Notes: generated by a model from the sequence alone, not told the origin. Positions 1 to 9,214 are shown, counted from the first letter of the stretch. The stretch is 64,000 bases of DNA from Halopenitus sp041821145 (GCF_041821145.1 NZ_JBGUBC010000012.1:35709-99708); one strand, 5' to 3'. Made by a program: numbers and translations.

Positions 1-98
1 TCGATGCTGATATCCCGGTCGTCGCGGTTCCGCGATCCACCTAGCGGTGGGGCGACTACCGCCGTGTCACGGACCGGACTCGCCTCTCGCGATGGATT

Positions 99-2054
99 TC
101 ATGTCGATTCGTTTTCTCCTGCTGGCTCGAACCCCGGGAGGTCCTCCAGAACGAGGTCGATCGCGGCGAGCGCCTGCTCGATCTCCTCGATCCCTTCGGT
201 TCCGGTGCGTTCGGGGTTCGCCCGGATTCGGACGTCCTGTTTTCCGAGCGGGAGAAACGCCAGATCCAACGTTTCGGCAGTCGATCGAAGCCCGATTCCG
301 ACGTCGGCGTCACCGGCTTTGACGCGCCGTGGCGGGCTCTCGAAGGCGCGAACGGTCCACTCGTAGCCGTCGATCGACGCCACAAGATCGCCGCTCTCGA
401 GTCCGCGCTCGGTGGCCAGTCCATCGAGGGCGGCCTCAAGACTCCCCCGGAGCCCCGAGTTTCGATCGCGGTTGAGAAACCGGAGGTCCCGATCAACGAG
501 GTCCGCGAGACCACTCACTCCCGCGGGATTTCCCGCCGGGACGACGAGCCCCCATTCGCGCGTCCAGCCGCCGAGGCCGACCGACTCGACGTTCCGATCG
601 ACGGGGCCGGCGGTGACCGCGACGTCCGGTAGTCCGCCGCGAAGTCGTCTGAGTCCTTCCCGGGAGCCGACCGGAAGATATCGTGGCCGATCGAGACGAT
701 CGAGCAGGCGGTTGAGGGCCGGATCGTCCTCGCCGACCCCGAGCAACGTCGGCGGACGAACCTCGGACGAAAACAGCTGTACCTCGACGCGCTCGCCGGT
801 ATCGAGGTACTCGGTGTCGGGATCGACGGCGACGACGCCGTCGGCCTCCACGAGACTCGTGGTTGCGCCGGAGCCCTTATCCACCGGATAGACGAGCGGC
901 GGATCGCTTGCTTCGGGTCGTTCGAGTACGCCCACGGGCATGAGTCGGAGTCGTCCCTCGCCGTACCGCTCACGAACGGCCATCTCGCCGTCGATCGTCG
1001 CGGTCCGCGGCTCCGGATGTCCCGCGGCCTCCCGGATCGCGGGAGCGACGAACGTCCGGAAGATGGTGAGCGCTGAGACGGGATAGCCGGGTAATCCGAC
1101 GTACGCCGACTTGCCCGCCCGATCGGCGTCTGCCGATCGATCGATGCGGCCGACGAGCATCGGCTTGCCCGGTTTGACCGAGACGCCGTGTACTAACAGC
1201 TCCCCGCGGTCCTCGATCACTTGGTAGATCACGTCGACTGCGCTGGCGGAGGTCGACCCCGAGGAGAGCACCAGATCACACTCGTCGGCCGCCCGGACGA
1301 GCAGCCGCTGCATCTCCGCGTAATCGTCACCGGCGTGCGGGTACAAGATCGGCTCGCCACCCGCCTCCTCGACGGCGGCAGCGATCGTCGTCGAGTTCAC
1401 GTCGTAGATCTGTCCGCGGTCGCTGTCGATCTCCTCGCCCGGACGCACGAGTTCGTCGCCGGTTGAGACGATCCCGATCCGTGGTCGCCCGCGGACTGGA
1501 ACTGTCTCATGGCCCAGTGCGGACAGCAGTCCGATCTCGCGGGGCGTAAGCCGCGTGTTCGGGCCCAGGGCCCGCTGGCCGGCGGCGATGTCCGCGCCTG
1601 CGACCATGACGTTATCACCCGGCGCGACCGACGTTCGAATCGCGATCCGTTTCGTTTCGCCGTCGCCGGGGTCGATCTCGTCAGTTCGCTCCACCATCAC
1701 GACGGCGTCGGCTCCGGGCGGCATCACGGCCCCGGTCGAGATCTCCGCACACGACCCCGCCTCGAGTTCGACATCGGGTTCTGCGCCGGCGTGAACTGCC
1801 CCGATCAGATCCAACTCGATCGGATCGGCCTCGTCGGCGCCGAAGGTGTCGCGCGCGCGAACCGCATAGCCGTCCATCGAGGCCCGATCGAATCCCGGCA
1901 CGTCGAGGTCGGCGTCGATCCGCTCCGCGAGGACTCGACCGTCCGCCTCCTCCAGCGGGACGGATTCGTGAGCGGGCTCGAGATCGAGACTCCCGATCGC
2001 ACGGCGGGCCTCCGCTGGATCGTCCAGATCGCGGAACTCCCGTCGATCGCTCAT
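99..2054 (-). CDS. moeA: Molybdopterin molybdenumtransferase MoeA fused to a C-terminal binding-protein-like domain
   Basis: Predicted 651-residue protein. Residues 1-400 are MoeA: an N-terminal segment with SMDGYAVRA, then the MogA-like fold with IVSTGDEL and GYPVSALTIFRTF. MoeA inserts molybdate (or tungstate) into adenylylated molybdopterin. About 250 residues after the MoeA C-terminal domain resemble the PBP-like domain (COG1910 type) found fused to MoeA in some archaea, possibly a ligand sensor. I chose the ATG at 2054 because it overlaps the upstream moeA stop (ATGA) and begins MSDRREF; the frame stays open further upstream only over the other gene. It is the second gene of a two-moeA operon. 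The Mo-versus-W assignment of the two copies cannot be read from sequence. Confidence 0.88.
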   Translation of the reverse strand: MSDRREFRDLDDPAEARRAIGSLDLEPAHESVPLEEADGRVLAERIDADLDVPGFDRASMDGYAVRARDTFGADEADPIELDLIGAVHAGAEPDVELEAGSCAEISTGAVMPPGADAVVMVERTDEIDPGDGETKRIAIRTSVAPGDNVMVAGADIAAGQRALGPNTRLTPREIGLLSALGHETVPVRGRPRIGIVSTGDELVRPGEEIDSDRGQIYDVNSTTIAAAVEEAGGEPILYPHAGDDYAEMQRLLVRAADECDLVLSSGSTSASAVDVIYQVIEDRGELLVHGVSVKPGKPMLVGRIDRSADADRAGKSAYVGLPGYPVSALTIFRTFVAPAIREAAGHPEPRTATIDGEMAVRERYGEGRLRLMPVGVLERPEASDPPLVYPVDKGSGATTSLVEADGVVAVDPDTEYLDTGERVEVQLFSSEVRPPTLLGVGEDDPALNRLLDRLDRPRYLPVGSREGLRRLRGGLPDVAVTAGPVDRNVESVGLGGWTREWGLVVPAGNPAGVSGLADLVDRDLRFLNRDRNSGLRGSLEAALDGLATERGLESGDLVASIDGYEWTVRAFESPPRRVKAGDADVGIGLRSTAETLDLAFLPLGKQDVRIRANPERTGTEGIEEIEQALAAIDLVLEDLPGFEPAGENEST

Positions 2055-3316
2055 TGGCTCTCCTCCCAGATCTCGACGTCGACGATCGTTCCCGCTTCCA
2101 GTCCCTCGATCGCCTCGGGAACGACGACCCATCCGTCCGCGAGCGCGACGCTTGAAAGCACCCCGGAGCCGCTCGCTCGGGTCGGGATCGCCTCGAACGG
2201 TGCCGAGCCCGACCCGTCCGCGTTCTCGCTTGCTTCCTCGTGCGTTTCCTTGAGACGCACGCGAGCGAACGTCCGCGTGCCGGGCTCGCTTGCCACCTTT
2301 CGGGACAGCCCCGCTCGTTGCGTTGGATGTGGTTCGATCTCCGCGCCGCCGGTCCGCTTGAGCGCCGGTCGGAGGAACTGCACGGCGTTGACGATGCACG
2401 CGACCGGATATCCAGGGAGGCAGACGACTGGGGTGTCGTCCACGACGCCGAGACAGACGGGGTGACCTGGCTTGAGTGCGACCCCATGAACGAGGATCTC
2501 TCCGATACTGCTGAGAACCTCCGGTAGCAGGTCACGCTCGCCGACCGAGGAACCGCCGGTCGTGACCACGAGGTCGGCGCCGTCGTCGATCTCCGCCTCG
2601 ATGGCCTCCCGAAGCAGCGTCTCGTCGTCGGTAACGATGTCGCGGTATCGGGCGTTCCCGCCCCACCGCTCCGCCAGTCGAGAGACGGTGAGCCCATTCG
2701 TTTCGATCACTTCTCCGGGGGATGGGTCCTCGGATACGAGCTCCTCGCCGGTTGGAATCACGGCTACGTCCGGCCGCTCGGTGACCTGAACCGTTCGAAG
2801 GCCGACCGACTTCAACAGCCCCAGATCGGACGGACGGAGTCGGTGTCCCGGGTCGTAGAGGTGTTGTCCTTCGGCGACGTCCTCACCCGCCGCGCCGACG
2901 TTGTCACCCTCGGCGACCGCGTCGAACGCCTCGATCTCGTCTCCGTCGGCGACCGTCTCGACTTGCTCTATCATCACGACGGCGTCGGCCCCCTCTGGCA
3001 GATCGCTTCCAGTGTGTACGCGTACGGCCTCGTTCGGCCCGACCGCTCCGCTCGTCCGATCCAGGACGACCGGCGATCGATCGGATGCCCCAAAGGTGTC
3101 GCGGGCGCGGACTGCATAGCCGTCCATCGCGGCGCGATCGTAGCCCGGAACGGGGTTCCGAGCCCGGATCGACTCGGCGATGACGCGGCCGTCGGCCTCC
3201 CGGATCGGCACCGCCTCGGTTCGACCGTGTGGCGTGACCGCCTCCAATATCGTCTCGCGGGCGGCCGCGACTCGGGTCCGGTCTTTGAACCCGGCCTCGT
3301 GTCTCCGTGTATCCAT
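2051..3316 (-). CDS. moeA: Molybdopterin molybdenumtransferase MoeA (stand-alone copy)
   Basis: A 421-residue MoeA of the usual length. AAMDGYAVRARDTFG lies in the N-terminal half, VIPTGEELV starts the MogA-like domain, and LPGYPVACIVNAVQFLRP is the conserved GYPVS-type segment. It performs the last metal-insertion step of molybdenum cofactor synthesis in the cytoplasm. The start at 3316 (MDTRRHEAGF) fits the family better than upstream in-frame codons that run through the promoter region. The gene overlaps the fused moeA downstream by 4 nt, so the two are translationally coupled. Paired moeA genes in prokaryotes that use both metals often serve Mo and W separately; that is an inference here. 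Confidence 0.88.
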   Translation of the reverse strand: MDTRRHEAGFKDRTRVAAARETILEAVTPHGRTEAVPIREADGRVIAESIRARNPVPGYDRAAMDGYAVRARDTFGASDRSPVVLDRTSGAVGPNEAVRVHTGSDLPEGADAVVMIEQVETVADGDEIEAFDAVAEGDNVGAAGEDVAEGQHLYDPGHRLRPSDLGLLKSVGLRTVQVTERPDVAVIPTGEELVSEDPSPGEVIETNGLTVSRLAERWGGNARYRDIVTDDETLLREAIEAEIDDGADLVVTTGGSSVGERDLLPEVLSSIGEILVHGVALKPGHPVCLGVVDDTPVVCLPGYPVACIVNAVQFLRPALKRTGGAEIEPHPTQRAGLSRKVASEPGTRTFARVRLKETHEEASENADGSGSAPFEAIPTRASGSGVLSSVALADGWVVVPEAIEGLEAGTIVDVEIWEESQ

Positions 3317-3397
3317 ACGCGCCGTTTCCTCTCCGTAGTGAAAAGCCCATCTTCGTCGACCACACCCTTTTTCGATCACCCCCACGTATCATGGACC

Positions 3398-3754
3398 ATG
3401 TCCGCGCTTCGTGACGCGCTCCGAGATCTTCCCGAGCCCGTGTTCGCGGATCTCCTCGAGTCCGAGAACACCTATCTCATCGTGGTCGATCTTCCGGGCG
3501 CGACGAGCGAGACGACCGATGTCGTCGTCGAGTCCGGGCGGATCACGATCGAGACTCGTCGCGAGAAAGCGACGCCGGAGGGATACCGGTACGTTCGTGA
3601 AGACCGACCGCTGTTCCTCGACATCGATCTCCCGCTTCCACCGGATGCCGACGGATCGAGTGCCAGCGCGGAGATGGATCGCGGCATCCTGGAGCTGACG
3701 GTTCCCAAGCGTGACTCCGGCGAGGGACAGCCGATCGAGGTCGGTGACGGTTAA
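3398..3754 (+). CDS. Hsp20/alpha-crystallin family small heat-shock protein
   Basis: A 118-residue, very acidic protein made almost entirely of an alpha-crystallin domain. It shows beta-strand motifs such as YLIVVDLPGA and ESGRITIETRRE, and the family signature near the end, MDRGILELTVPK (A/x-x-x-nGvL type). Such proteins act as ATP-independent holdases in the cytoplasm. It lacks the long N-terminal arm and the C-terminal I-x-I extension of many Hsp20s, so oligomerisation may differ. The chosen ATG (MSALRDAL) is the second of two close ATGs; the first, at 3391, is out of frame. The stop codon is 2 nt before the GTG of the UbiB-like gene, so the two are probably co-transcribed. Confidence 0.8.
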   Translation: MSALRDALRDLPEPVFADLLESENTYLIVVDLPGATSETTDVVVESGRITIETRREKATPEGYRYVREDRPLFLDIDLPLPPDADGSSASAEMDRGILELTVPKRDSGEGQPIEVGDG

Positions 3755-3756
3755 CG

Positions 3757-5430
3757 GTGGTCACGCTGGTCACCTTCCGTGCCTACTGGCGGTTTCTCGT
3801 CGTCATCCGGCAGTTCTCGCCGTTGATCGTCGCCTACTGGCGGGATCGGCGTCGGTTTCTGCTTTTCGGTGGAAGCCGGCAGGTCGACGCCGAGACCCAA
3901 CGCGAACGCGCCGAGACGCTTTTGAACATCCTGTTGACGCTCGGACCGACGTTCATCAAGCTCGGTCAGCTGCTTTCGACCCGCCCGGACGTCCTCCCGC
4001 CGGCGTATATCGACGTTCTCTCGAGCCTACAGGACGACGTTCCCCCGGCCCCCTGGGTGGACTCGAAGGTGGTCATCGAGGACGAGTTGGGTCCCGTCGA
4101 CGACGTCTTCGACGACTTCGATTCCGCGCCGATAAGCGGCGCGAGCCTGGGACAGGTCTACACCGCCATCTACGATGGCGATCCGGTCGCGGTGAAAATC
4201 AGGCGTCCCGGGATCGAGTCCCTCGTGAACGCCGACCTGCGCGTCATCCGATGGTTGCTTCCGGTCATCAAACGGTTTATCGGAAGCGGACGCGCCTTCT
4301 CGCTTGAGAACCTCTCCGAGGAGTTCTCGAAGACGATTCGCGAGGAGATGGACTACGAGCGCGAACGCGAGATGCTCGCCGAGATCCGCGAGAACTTCGT
4401 CGACGACGAGTCGATTCGCATCCCGACGGCTTATCCGGAGGTATCGGGACGTCGCGTGCTCACCATGGAGTACATCCCCGGGACGAAAATCGATCGGATC
4501 GCCGACCTGGAGGATGCCGGACACGATCCAACCGCCGTCGCCGAGACGCTCCAGCGCGCCTATTTGAAGATGATAATCGGCGACGGCGTCTTTCACGCCG
4601 ACCCGCATCCCGGAAACCTCGCCGTCGCCGACGACGGTGCGATCGTCTTCTACGACTTCGGAATGTCCGGTCGCGTCGATCCGTTCATTCAGGACCGGAT
4701 AATCGAGTTCTACGTCGCCGTCGCCGATCAGGACATCGACGGCATCCTCGATACGCTCATCGCGATGGGAACGCTCTCACCGGAGGCCGACCGAGAGGTG
4801 ATGGGTGAGGTGATGGAACTCGCGATTGCTGACGCCCGCGGCGAGGACATCGAGCAGTACCGCGTCAACCAGATCATCGAGCAGATCGAATCGACGATCT
4901 ACGAGTTCCCGCTCCGGCTCCCACAGAATCTCGCGTTGGTTCTTCGGGTCGCCACGGTCGTCGAGGGTGTCTGTGTCACCCTCGATCCGGAGTTCGACTT
5001 CATCGCGACCGCCACCGATTACCTCCGGGAAGAGGGGTACTACGAAGAGACAGCTCGCGAGTTGGCCGCTGACGCCGGCAGGCAGGCCAGGGCGACGGCC
5101 GAGGCGCTTTTTACGGTGCCGCCGAAGCTCGACCGGGTACTCGATCGGACCGAACGGGGCGACATCCACCTCAACGTGACCATCGAGGACGAGACCAAGG
5201 TGCTGGATAAACTGGCAATGCGGATCGCCTACTCCGTGCTGCTCGCGGTCGGCGTGCTCTCGGCGACGATACTCTACTCGTTCGCGAACGCCTGGGAACT
5301 CGCGATGGTCTCATTGGGCCTTTCGACCCCGCTTGCGATCGCGCTGTATCGGTCATTCCGCACGCGTTCGGGCATCCGCGCGAAGCCGCAGTTCACGAGA
5401 CAGAGCATGCGGAAACGTCGCGAGGACTGA
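3757..5430 (+). CDS. ABC1/AarF/UbiB family atypical protein kinase-like protein
   Basis: 557 residues. Family marks in order: the KxGQ motif IKLGQLLSTRPD, the Ala-rich nucleotide loop region GASLGQVYTA, lysine in VAVKIRRPG, the ExD motif EEMDYERE, the catalytic loop HADPHPGN and metal-binding DFGM. Two hydrophobic helices near the C-terminus (about residues 490-535) suggest membrane anchoring. UbiB/COQ8 proteins are ATPases that support isoprenoid quinone or lipid metabolism; in haloarchaea, which make menaquinone, the exact client is unknown. GTG start, 2 nt after the hsp20 stop. Length and motif set are normal, so I see no sign of decay. Confidence 0.88.
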   Translation: MVTLVTFRAYWRFLVVIRQFSPLIVAYWRDRRRFLLFGGSRQVDAETQRERAETLLNILLTLGPTFIKLGQLLSTRPDVLPPAYIDVLSSLQDDVPPAPWVDSKVVIEDELGPVDDVFDDFDSAPISGASLGQVYTAIYDGDPVAVKIRRPGIESLVNADLRVIRWLLPVIKRFIGSGRAFSLENLSEEFSKTIREEMDYEREREMLAEIRENFVDDESIRIPTAYPEVSGRRVLTMEYIPGTKIDRIADLEDAGHDPTAVAETLQRAYLKMIIGDGVFHADPHPGNLAVADDGAIVFYDFGMSGRVDPFIQDRIIEFYVAVADQDIDGILDTLIAMGTLSPEADREVMGEVMELAIADARGEDIEQYRVNQIIEQIESTIYEFPLRLPQNLALVLRVATVVEGVCVTLDPEFDFIATATDYLREEGYYEETARELAADAGRQARATAEALFTVPPKLDRVLDRTERGDIHLNVTIEDETKVLDKLAMRIAYSVLLAVGVLSATILYSFANAWELAMVSLGLSTPLAIALYRSFRTRSGIRAKPQFTRQSMRKRRED

Positions 5431-5494
5431 CGCCGTTCGCATCCGCGACGACGGAGCCCGACCACTCAAGGGTCCGCGGCCGCTTTCTGCGGAC

Positions 5495-5788
5495 ATGGAC
5501 GACGACCTCGAGGAAACGCTCCGCCGCGGGTTCAGGCTGGTGGGCCGGCGGTTCGAGGAGACCAAACGTGCCTACCGCGAGGGACTCACCGAGACGTCCG
5601 GCGACGGGGACCGGTTCGACGTTCCGATCGACGAGGAGGGAAACGCCCGGATCGTCTGCCGTCGCCATGGCGAACGCCGATCGGTCCCGATCGACGAGGC
5701 GGGTCGACCGGTCTGTTTCGAGGCCGACCACCCCGACTGTGAAGGCTGTCTCGAGGATATCCAGGACGGCTACGTCGAGACGTGGTGA
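5495..5788 (+). CDS. Conserved haloarchaeal hypothetical protein, possible small zinc-binding protein
   Basis: 97 acidic residues with no family I can name. The N-terminal third is helical and charged. The C-terminal half carries CRRH followed by CFEADHPDCEGC, a Cys/His spacing compatible with one zinc site. Start MDDDLEETL at 5495 fits haloarchaeal coding style; in-frame upstream codons run through the end of the ubiB-like gene. It lies 64 nt after that gene and converges on arcS, whose stop is only 28 nt away. A nucleic-acid or protein adaptor role is possible but unsupported. Confidence 0.6.
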   Translation: MDDDLEETLRRGFRLVGRRFEETKRAYREGLTETSGDGDRFDVPIDEEGNARIVCRRHGERRSVPIDEAGRPVCFEADHPDCEGCLEDIQDGYVETW

Positions 5789-5816
5789 CTTCGGTCCGTT
5801 CGATTGTCCGACCGTC

Positions 5817-7604
5817 TCACCGCTCTTCGACGTGGCGAACCGCAACGGCGATTCCGCGCGTCGAATCCGCCATTTCCTGGCCGTGCATCCGTGCGCGGCC
5901 GACCCCGAACGCGTTCGGTCCCTCGATCACGACCTCGTCGCCGACCCGGATCGACTCGTCCGCGTCGACGATCCCGGGCGCAAGAACCGATCCTCTCGGC
6001 ACGAACTCGTCGATCTCGACCCGTCGAGTCGGTACCTCGGAGTCGACCCAGCGTCGCGCGCCCGCAAGCGTGAGCGAGAGGACGCCGTACTGCGGTACCA
6101 TCGTTGCGAGCTGTGTCCCCTCGTCGCCGGCCGGCCCGTCCCACGCCTGGATCTTGGGATACCGTCCCGTCGTTCTGAGATCGACGTTCTCACCGAAGAC
6201 GGCGTCGCCCGCCGCCCTCGTCGCGCTCCCGTCGGATCCGAACTGGTAGTCGGCAAGCGCGCGAACCGTGTTGTGTTCGCGCTCGCGTTTGCTGTAGGCC
6301 GGCTCGCCCTCCAGGGCGTCGGCGAGTCGTTCCAGCGAGGCGTCGGTCGTCGGGTGATCGCCGCAGGTGTACTCGATGGGGACGTCGATGTCGTCCGCCA
6401 CGCGCTCGAGGATTTCGAGGTAGTCCTCGGGCAGGTGGGCGATCACGCGTGAGTACTCGTTGCGATCGAGATACCGACGCAGGACTTCCGCGACGAAGGC
6501 CGTCTCGTCGGCCGACCAGCGCCCCGTCACGACGGAGTCGTAGTGTTGGGCCGGGTAGGTCGTCTCGAGTTCCTGGGGAACGATGCCGATCGGCGAAGTC
6601 ATCGAGACCACGTGGCCACGCCACCTGATCGCGTCGTGGAACTGTCGGTGGCTCCGCGAGTCGCTGTAGGGCTTCGTGGCCGAACACGGGACCAACACCA
6701 ACGGTGCGTCGAACCGACAGCGGTACCGGGTGCTCACGCGATCGGCGAATCGTTTTATCTCCGCCCGTTCGAGGGTATCCTCGCTTGCCGCCGTGATCTC
6801 CGAATCGCGAACGATCGGCGCGTGGCGTTCGACGTGCTCCCACCGGTCGTCGAACTCCCGAAACGTCGCCGTCAGCCACTGGTCGTGGCGCGCCTGTCCC
6901 TCGATGTAATCGCGGAGGCGCCCCCGATGGATGCGGTGACGGACCCGGCGCAACTCGGCATCGAGTGCGTTCAGGTTGTGTTCCTCGCAGTCCGCACGGG
7001 TGAACTCCTCACGGGGGGTTGAACAGGCGGGACAGGCGCACGGTAGTTCCTCGAGATCCTCGAGGAAGTGTTCGCCCTCGTTCGTGAGGTATTTGCCCTG
7101 TGATCCTTTCACCCGGGCAAGCGATCCGTCGACGAGGTCGACGCCGGCGTACGCGAGCGTTGCGACGTTCAACGGCGTGGCGACCCCCGAGAGGACGAGC
7201 GCCGTGTCCGCGGGAACTGCGCGTTTGACTCGAACGATCGCGTCGACGAATGCCGCTCCGTGGCCGACGAACCCGGTGGCATCGGACAGCACGTAGGCGT
7301 CGGCACCGACGTCCGTCGGATCGGCGGCGCTGATGACGGCCGCACTCGGGAACTCGACGTCCGGATGATCGACCCGAAACGACTCCCGGACGGCTTCGCG
7401 GGTTCCTGCCGGGAATCCGCGGTGTGGCAGGATGGTGAGAGCGCTCTCGTCGCCCTCGGGGACCGACCGGTCGGCCGCCCAGAGGCTGCCGGCGTCATCG
7501 AGGAGGGTGTCGGCACGTACCGGCGTCCGCACCGGGTCGGCGAGTCGGAGTTCGCCGAGGCGGGCCATGCCGTCCCGCTCGTGGATCTCGAAGTACTCGG
7601 TCAT
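5817..7604 (-). CDS. arcS: Archaeosine synthase ArcS
   Basis: 595 residues. The N-terminal part is a degenerate tRNA-guanine-transglycosylase fold with a zinc-type cluster (Cys189, Cys191, Cys194 and Cys206 with nearby His). The middle holds the ArcS-specific motif PCSATKPYSDSRSH (about 306-319). The C-terminal 80 residues form a PUA RNA-binding domain (APGIVDADESIRVGDEVVIE). ArcS, with its partners, converts preQ0 at position 15 of tRNA to archaeosine, which stabilises the tRNA core. The partner transglycosylase tgtA is not in this window. The motif set and length match the halophile-type protein, and the start MTEYFEIHER is the only sensible one. Confidence 0.92.
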   Translation of the reverse strand: MTEYFEIHERDGMARLGELRLADPVRTPVRADTLLDDAGSLWAADRSVPEGDESALTILPHRGFPAGTREAVRESFRVDHPDVEFPSAAVISAADPTDVGADAYVLSDATGFVGHGAAFVDAIVRVKRAVPADTALVLSGVATPLNVATLAYAGVDLVDGSLARVKGSQGKYLTNEGEHFLEDLEELPCACPACSTPREEFTRADCEEHNLNALDAELRRVRHRIHRGRLRDYIEGQARHDQWLTATFREFDDRWEHVERHAPIVRDSEITAASEDTLERAEIKRFADRVSTRYRCRFDAPLVLVPCSATKPYSDSRSHRQFHDAIRWRGHVVSMTSPIGIVPQELETTYPAQHYDSVVTGRWSADETAFVAEVLRRYLDRNEYSRVIAHLPEDYLEILERVADDIDVPIEYTCGDHPTTDASLERLADALEGEPAYSKREREHNTVRALADYQFGSDGSATRAAGDAVFGENVDLRTTGRYPKIQAWDGPAGDEGTQLATMVPQYGVLSLTLAGARRWVDSEVPTRRVEIDEFVPRGSVLAPGIVDADESIRVGDEVVIEGPNAFGVGRARMHGQEMADSTRGIAVAVRHVEER

Positions 7605-7655
7605 ACCGTCGGTCCGCCGCGGACGGCCGAATAGGTTGCGTTCCGGGCCCGCCCG

Positions 7656-9053
7656 TCACTCCCCGAGGAGCCTGCTGGACGCGGTCGGTGCGACGTCGAT
7701 CGACCGATCGTTCGCCGGACCGTCACCGATGGAGTACTCGTTCGATGAACCGCCGTTCGTGCCGTCCCATCTCTCCTCGTTCGGATTTCCTTTCGCGCCC
7801 GAATCAGAACTGGGACCGGAATCAGAGCCGGGACCGGAATCAGAGCCGGGACCAGATGAGTCACCCAAACCCGGACCAGATGAGTCACCCGAACCGTCAC
7901 TGGCTCCGCTCCCACGATTCGATCCCGCTCCGGCCTCGGATCCCCCGTTCGCTTCCGAACCACCATCGGACCGTCCCGAGTTCTGATCTGATCCCTCGCC
8001 GTTTCCGGATCCGTTGCCGTCTTCGTCGTCATCGTCATCCTCGCCGTCATCGCTTCCGCCGTTCCTATCGGCGGCGTTTCCGCTCCCGCCGTCGTTACCG
8101 GTTCCCTGGTCGAACCCTCCGTTTCCGCGATTCTCATCGGACCCGGATCTGCCGTCCGAGACACCGTTTCCGGTGGCATCATCGGGACCGTTTTCGGACG
8201 ATCCGCCTTTCAAACCTCGATCGGATCCGGGGAGCCCTTCCGGCGGCGTGCCGTTATCTGCCCTGGTCACGTTCGAGACGTTCGTCGATCCGTTCGACAC
8301 GTTCGCCGGTATCCCGGTCGCGTTGTCCGGTCGCCCCGTTCCGTTTCCGGGGACCGATGTCGGTGGCCCTGCGCCGGTCCGATTTCGGGTCGTCTCGGGC
8401 GGTCCCTGTGCGTTCTCGATCGCCCGTTCGACCGCTTCGAGCGCTCGTTCAGTCTCCGGATCGTTCGGAACCGCGGTGCGAGTCGCGTTCGCGGCCGATC
8501 GTGTCGCTGCCAGCCGTGCCTGCGCCCGTTGGTCCGCGGCGCGGAATCGTTCGGCCGAAATCGACCCGTTCGCGCGTGCCTCGGCGAGTTGCGCGCGCTC
8601 CTCGCGTATCTCCACGACTCGCCTCGACAGCTCGTTCGCTCGATCGCGGCCCGCCTCGTCGGCGGCCTCGTCGTCGATCCCGGCCTCCCACATCCCCTGG
8701 TCGATCGTGGTTCCCGTCTCCGCAGACGTCGACTGTACGAACGCCGTGATGTCCGACCCGAATCCGCCGGTAGCGGCTTCCTCGTCGCTCGTGTTTTCGT
8801 CGTCGCTTTCGGTTTCGTTGTCGGGTTCCGTATCGCTCGTATTGTCGCCGGTGTCGGCGTCGCTTTCATTCCCGTCGACCTGCTGTTCACCGTTTGTGGG
8901 ATCGGCGTCGCCGATGCCGGCCCCATCGTCGAACCCGATCGGATCGATCGACGGATCGTCGGGACCGGTCGGTACCGCGGCGGCCGTCCCCGCGATGCCC
9001 CCGATCGTGGCTGCCAACAGACAGACTGCAAACACCGCGGCGAGAATCCTCAT
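7656..9053 (-). CDS. Secreted, Gly/Ser/Asp-rich putative glycoprotein with N-terminal signal peptide
   Basis: 465 residues. A clear signal peptide (about 1-26, MRILAAVFAVCLLAATIGGI then an Ala-rich cleavage region) starts the protein. An acidic stretch follows, then an alpha-helical segment rich in Arg/Ala/Glu (about 110-190), then a long low-complexity tail of Gly, Ser, Asp and Asn with short GPGSDS-type repeats. At least nine N-x-S/T sequons are visible (for example NATR, NRTG, NVSN), suggesting heavy N-glycosylation outside the cell. No membrane anchor or PGF motif is visible at the C-terminus, which ends ASSRLLGE. I do not recognise the family. Confidence 0.72.
   Translation of the reverse strand: MRILAAVFAVCLLAATIGGIAGTAAAVPTGPDDPSIDPIGFDDGAGIGDADPTNGEQQVDGNESDADTGDNTSDTEPDNETESDDENTSDEEAATGGFGSDITAFVQSTSAETGTTIDQGMWEAGIDDEAADEAGRDRANELSRRVVEIREERAQLAEARANGSISAERFRAADQRAQARLAATRSAANATRTAVPNDPETERALEAVERAIENAQGPPETTRNRTGAGPPTSVPGNGTGRPDNATGIPANVSNGSTNVSNVTRADNGTPPEGLPGSDRGLKGGSSENGPDDATGNGVSDGRSGSDENRGNGGFDQGTGNDGGSGNAADRNGGSDDGEDDDDDEDGNGSGNGEGSDQNSGRSDGGSEANGGSEAGAGSNRGSGASDGSGDSSGPGLGDSSGPGSDSGPGSDSGPSSDSGAKGNPNEERWDGTNGGSSNEYSIGDGPANDRSIDVAPTASSRLLGE
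7805..7880. repeat. Short tandem repeats encoding the GPGSDS-type tail
   Basis: Within the secreted-protein gene, an 18-bp unit (gggaccggaatcagagcc) occurs in near-identical copies, followed by a related unit around ggaccagatgagtcaccc. Copies keep the reading frame, so slippage would lengthen or shorten the Gly/Ser/Asp tail without breaking the protein. Confidence 0.7.
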
Positions 9054-9077
9054 TGATTGAGATCACTCGTGGCTCGC

Positions 9078-9086
9078 ATATAAACT
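9078..9086 (-). promoter_or_regulatory. TATA box of the secreted-protein gene
   Basis: On the minus strand the site reads gtttatatg, about 28 nt before the ATG at 9053. The spacing fits an archaeal promoter that gives a leaderless or nearly leaderless transcript. Confidence 0.5.
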
Positions 9087-9101
9087 CCGAGTTCCGTTCG
9101 C

Positions 9102-9123
9102 ACCGTTCACGCCCGTGAACGGT
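9102..9123. promoter_or_regulatory. Perfect 22-nt inverted repeat upstream of the secreted-protein promoter
   Basis: Arms ACCGTTCACG and CGTGAACGGT (10 bp each) flank a CC centre. The repeat sits about 15 bp upstream of the TATA box of the secreted-protein gene and about 90 nt downstream of the dehydrogenase stop. It could be an operator for a dimeric regulator or a hairpin ending the dehydrogenase transcript. No T-run follows on the minus strand, which favours an operator. Confidence 0.45.
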
Positions 9124-9214
9124 CACATAGATGACGATTCCCGTCGCATCTTCGTCGGGATTCCCACGGGACGATCGGGCGACACGCCGACTGATTCGGC
9201 CGCCATGGAGTCGA

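Noticed and set aside
1..98. Coding sequence at the left window edge
   Set aside because: Only shadow frames of moeA extend here. I see no motif or promoter in these 98 nt.
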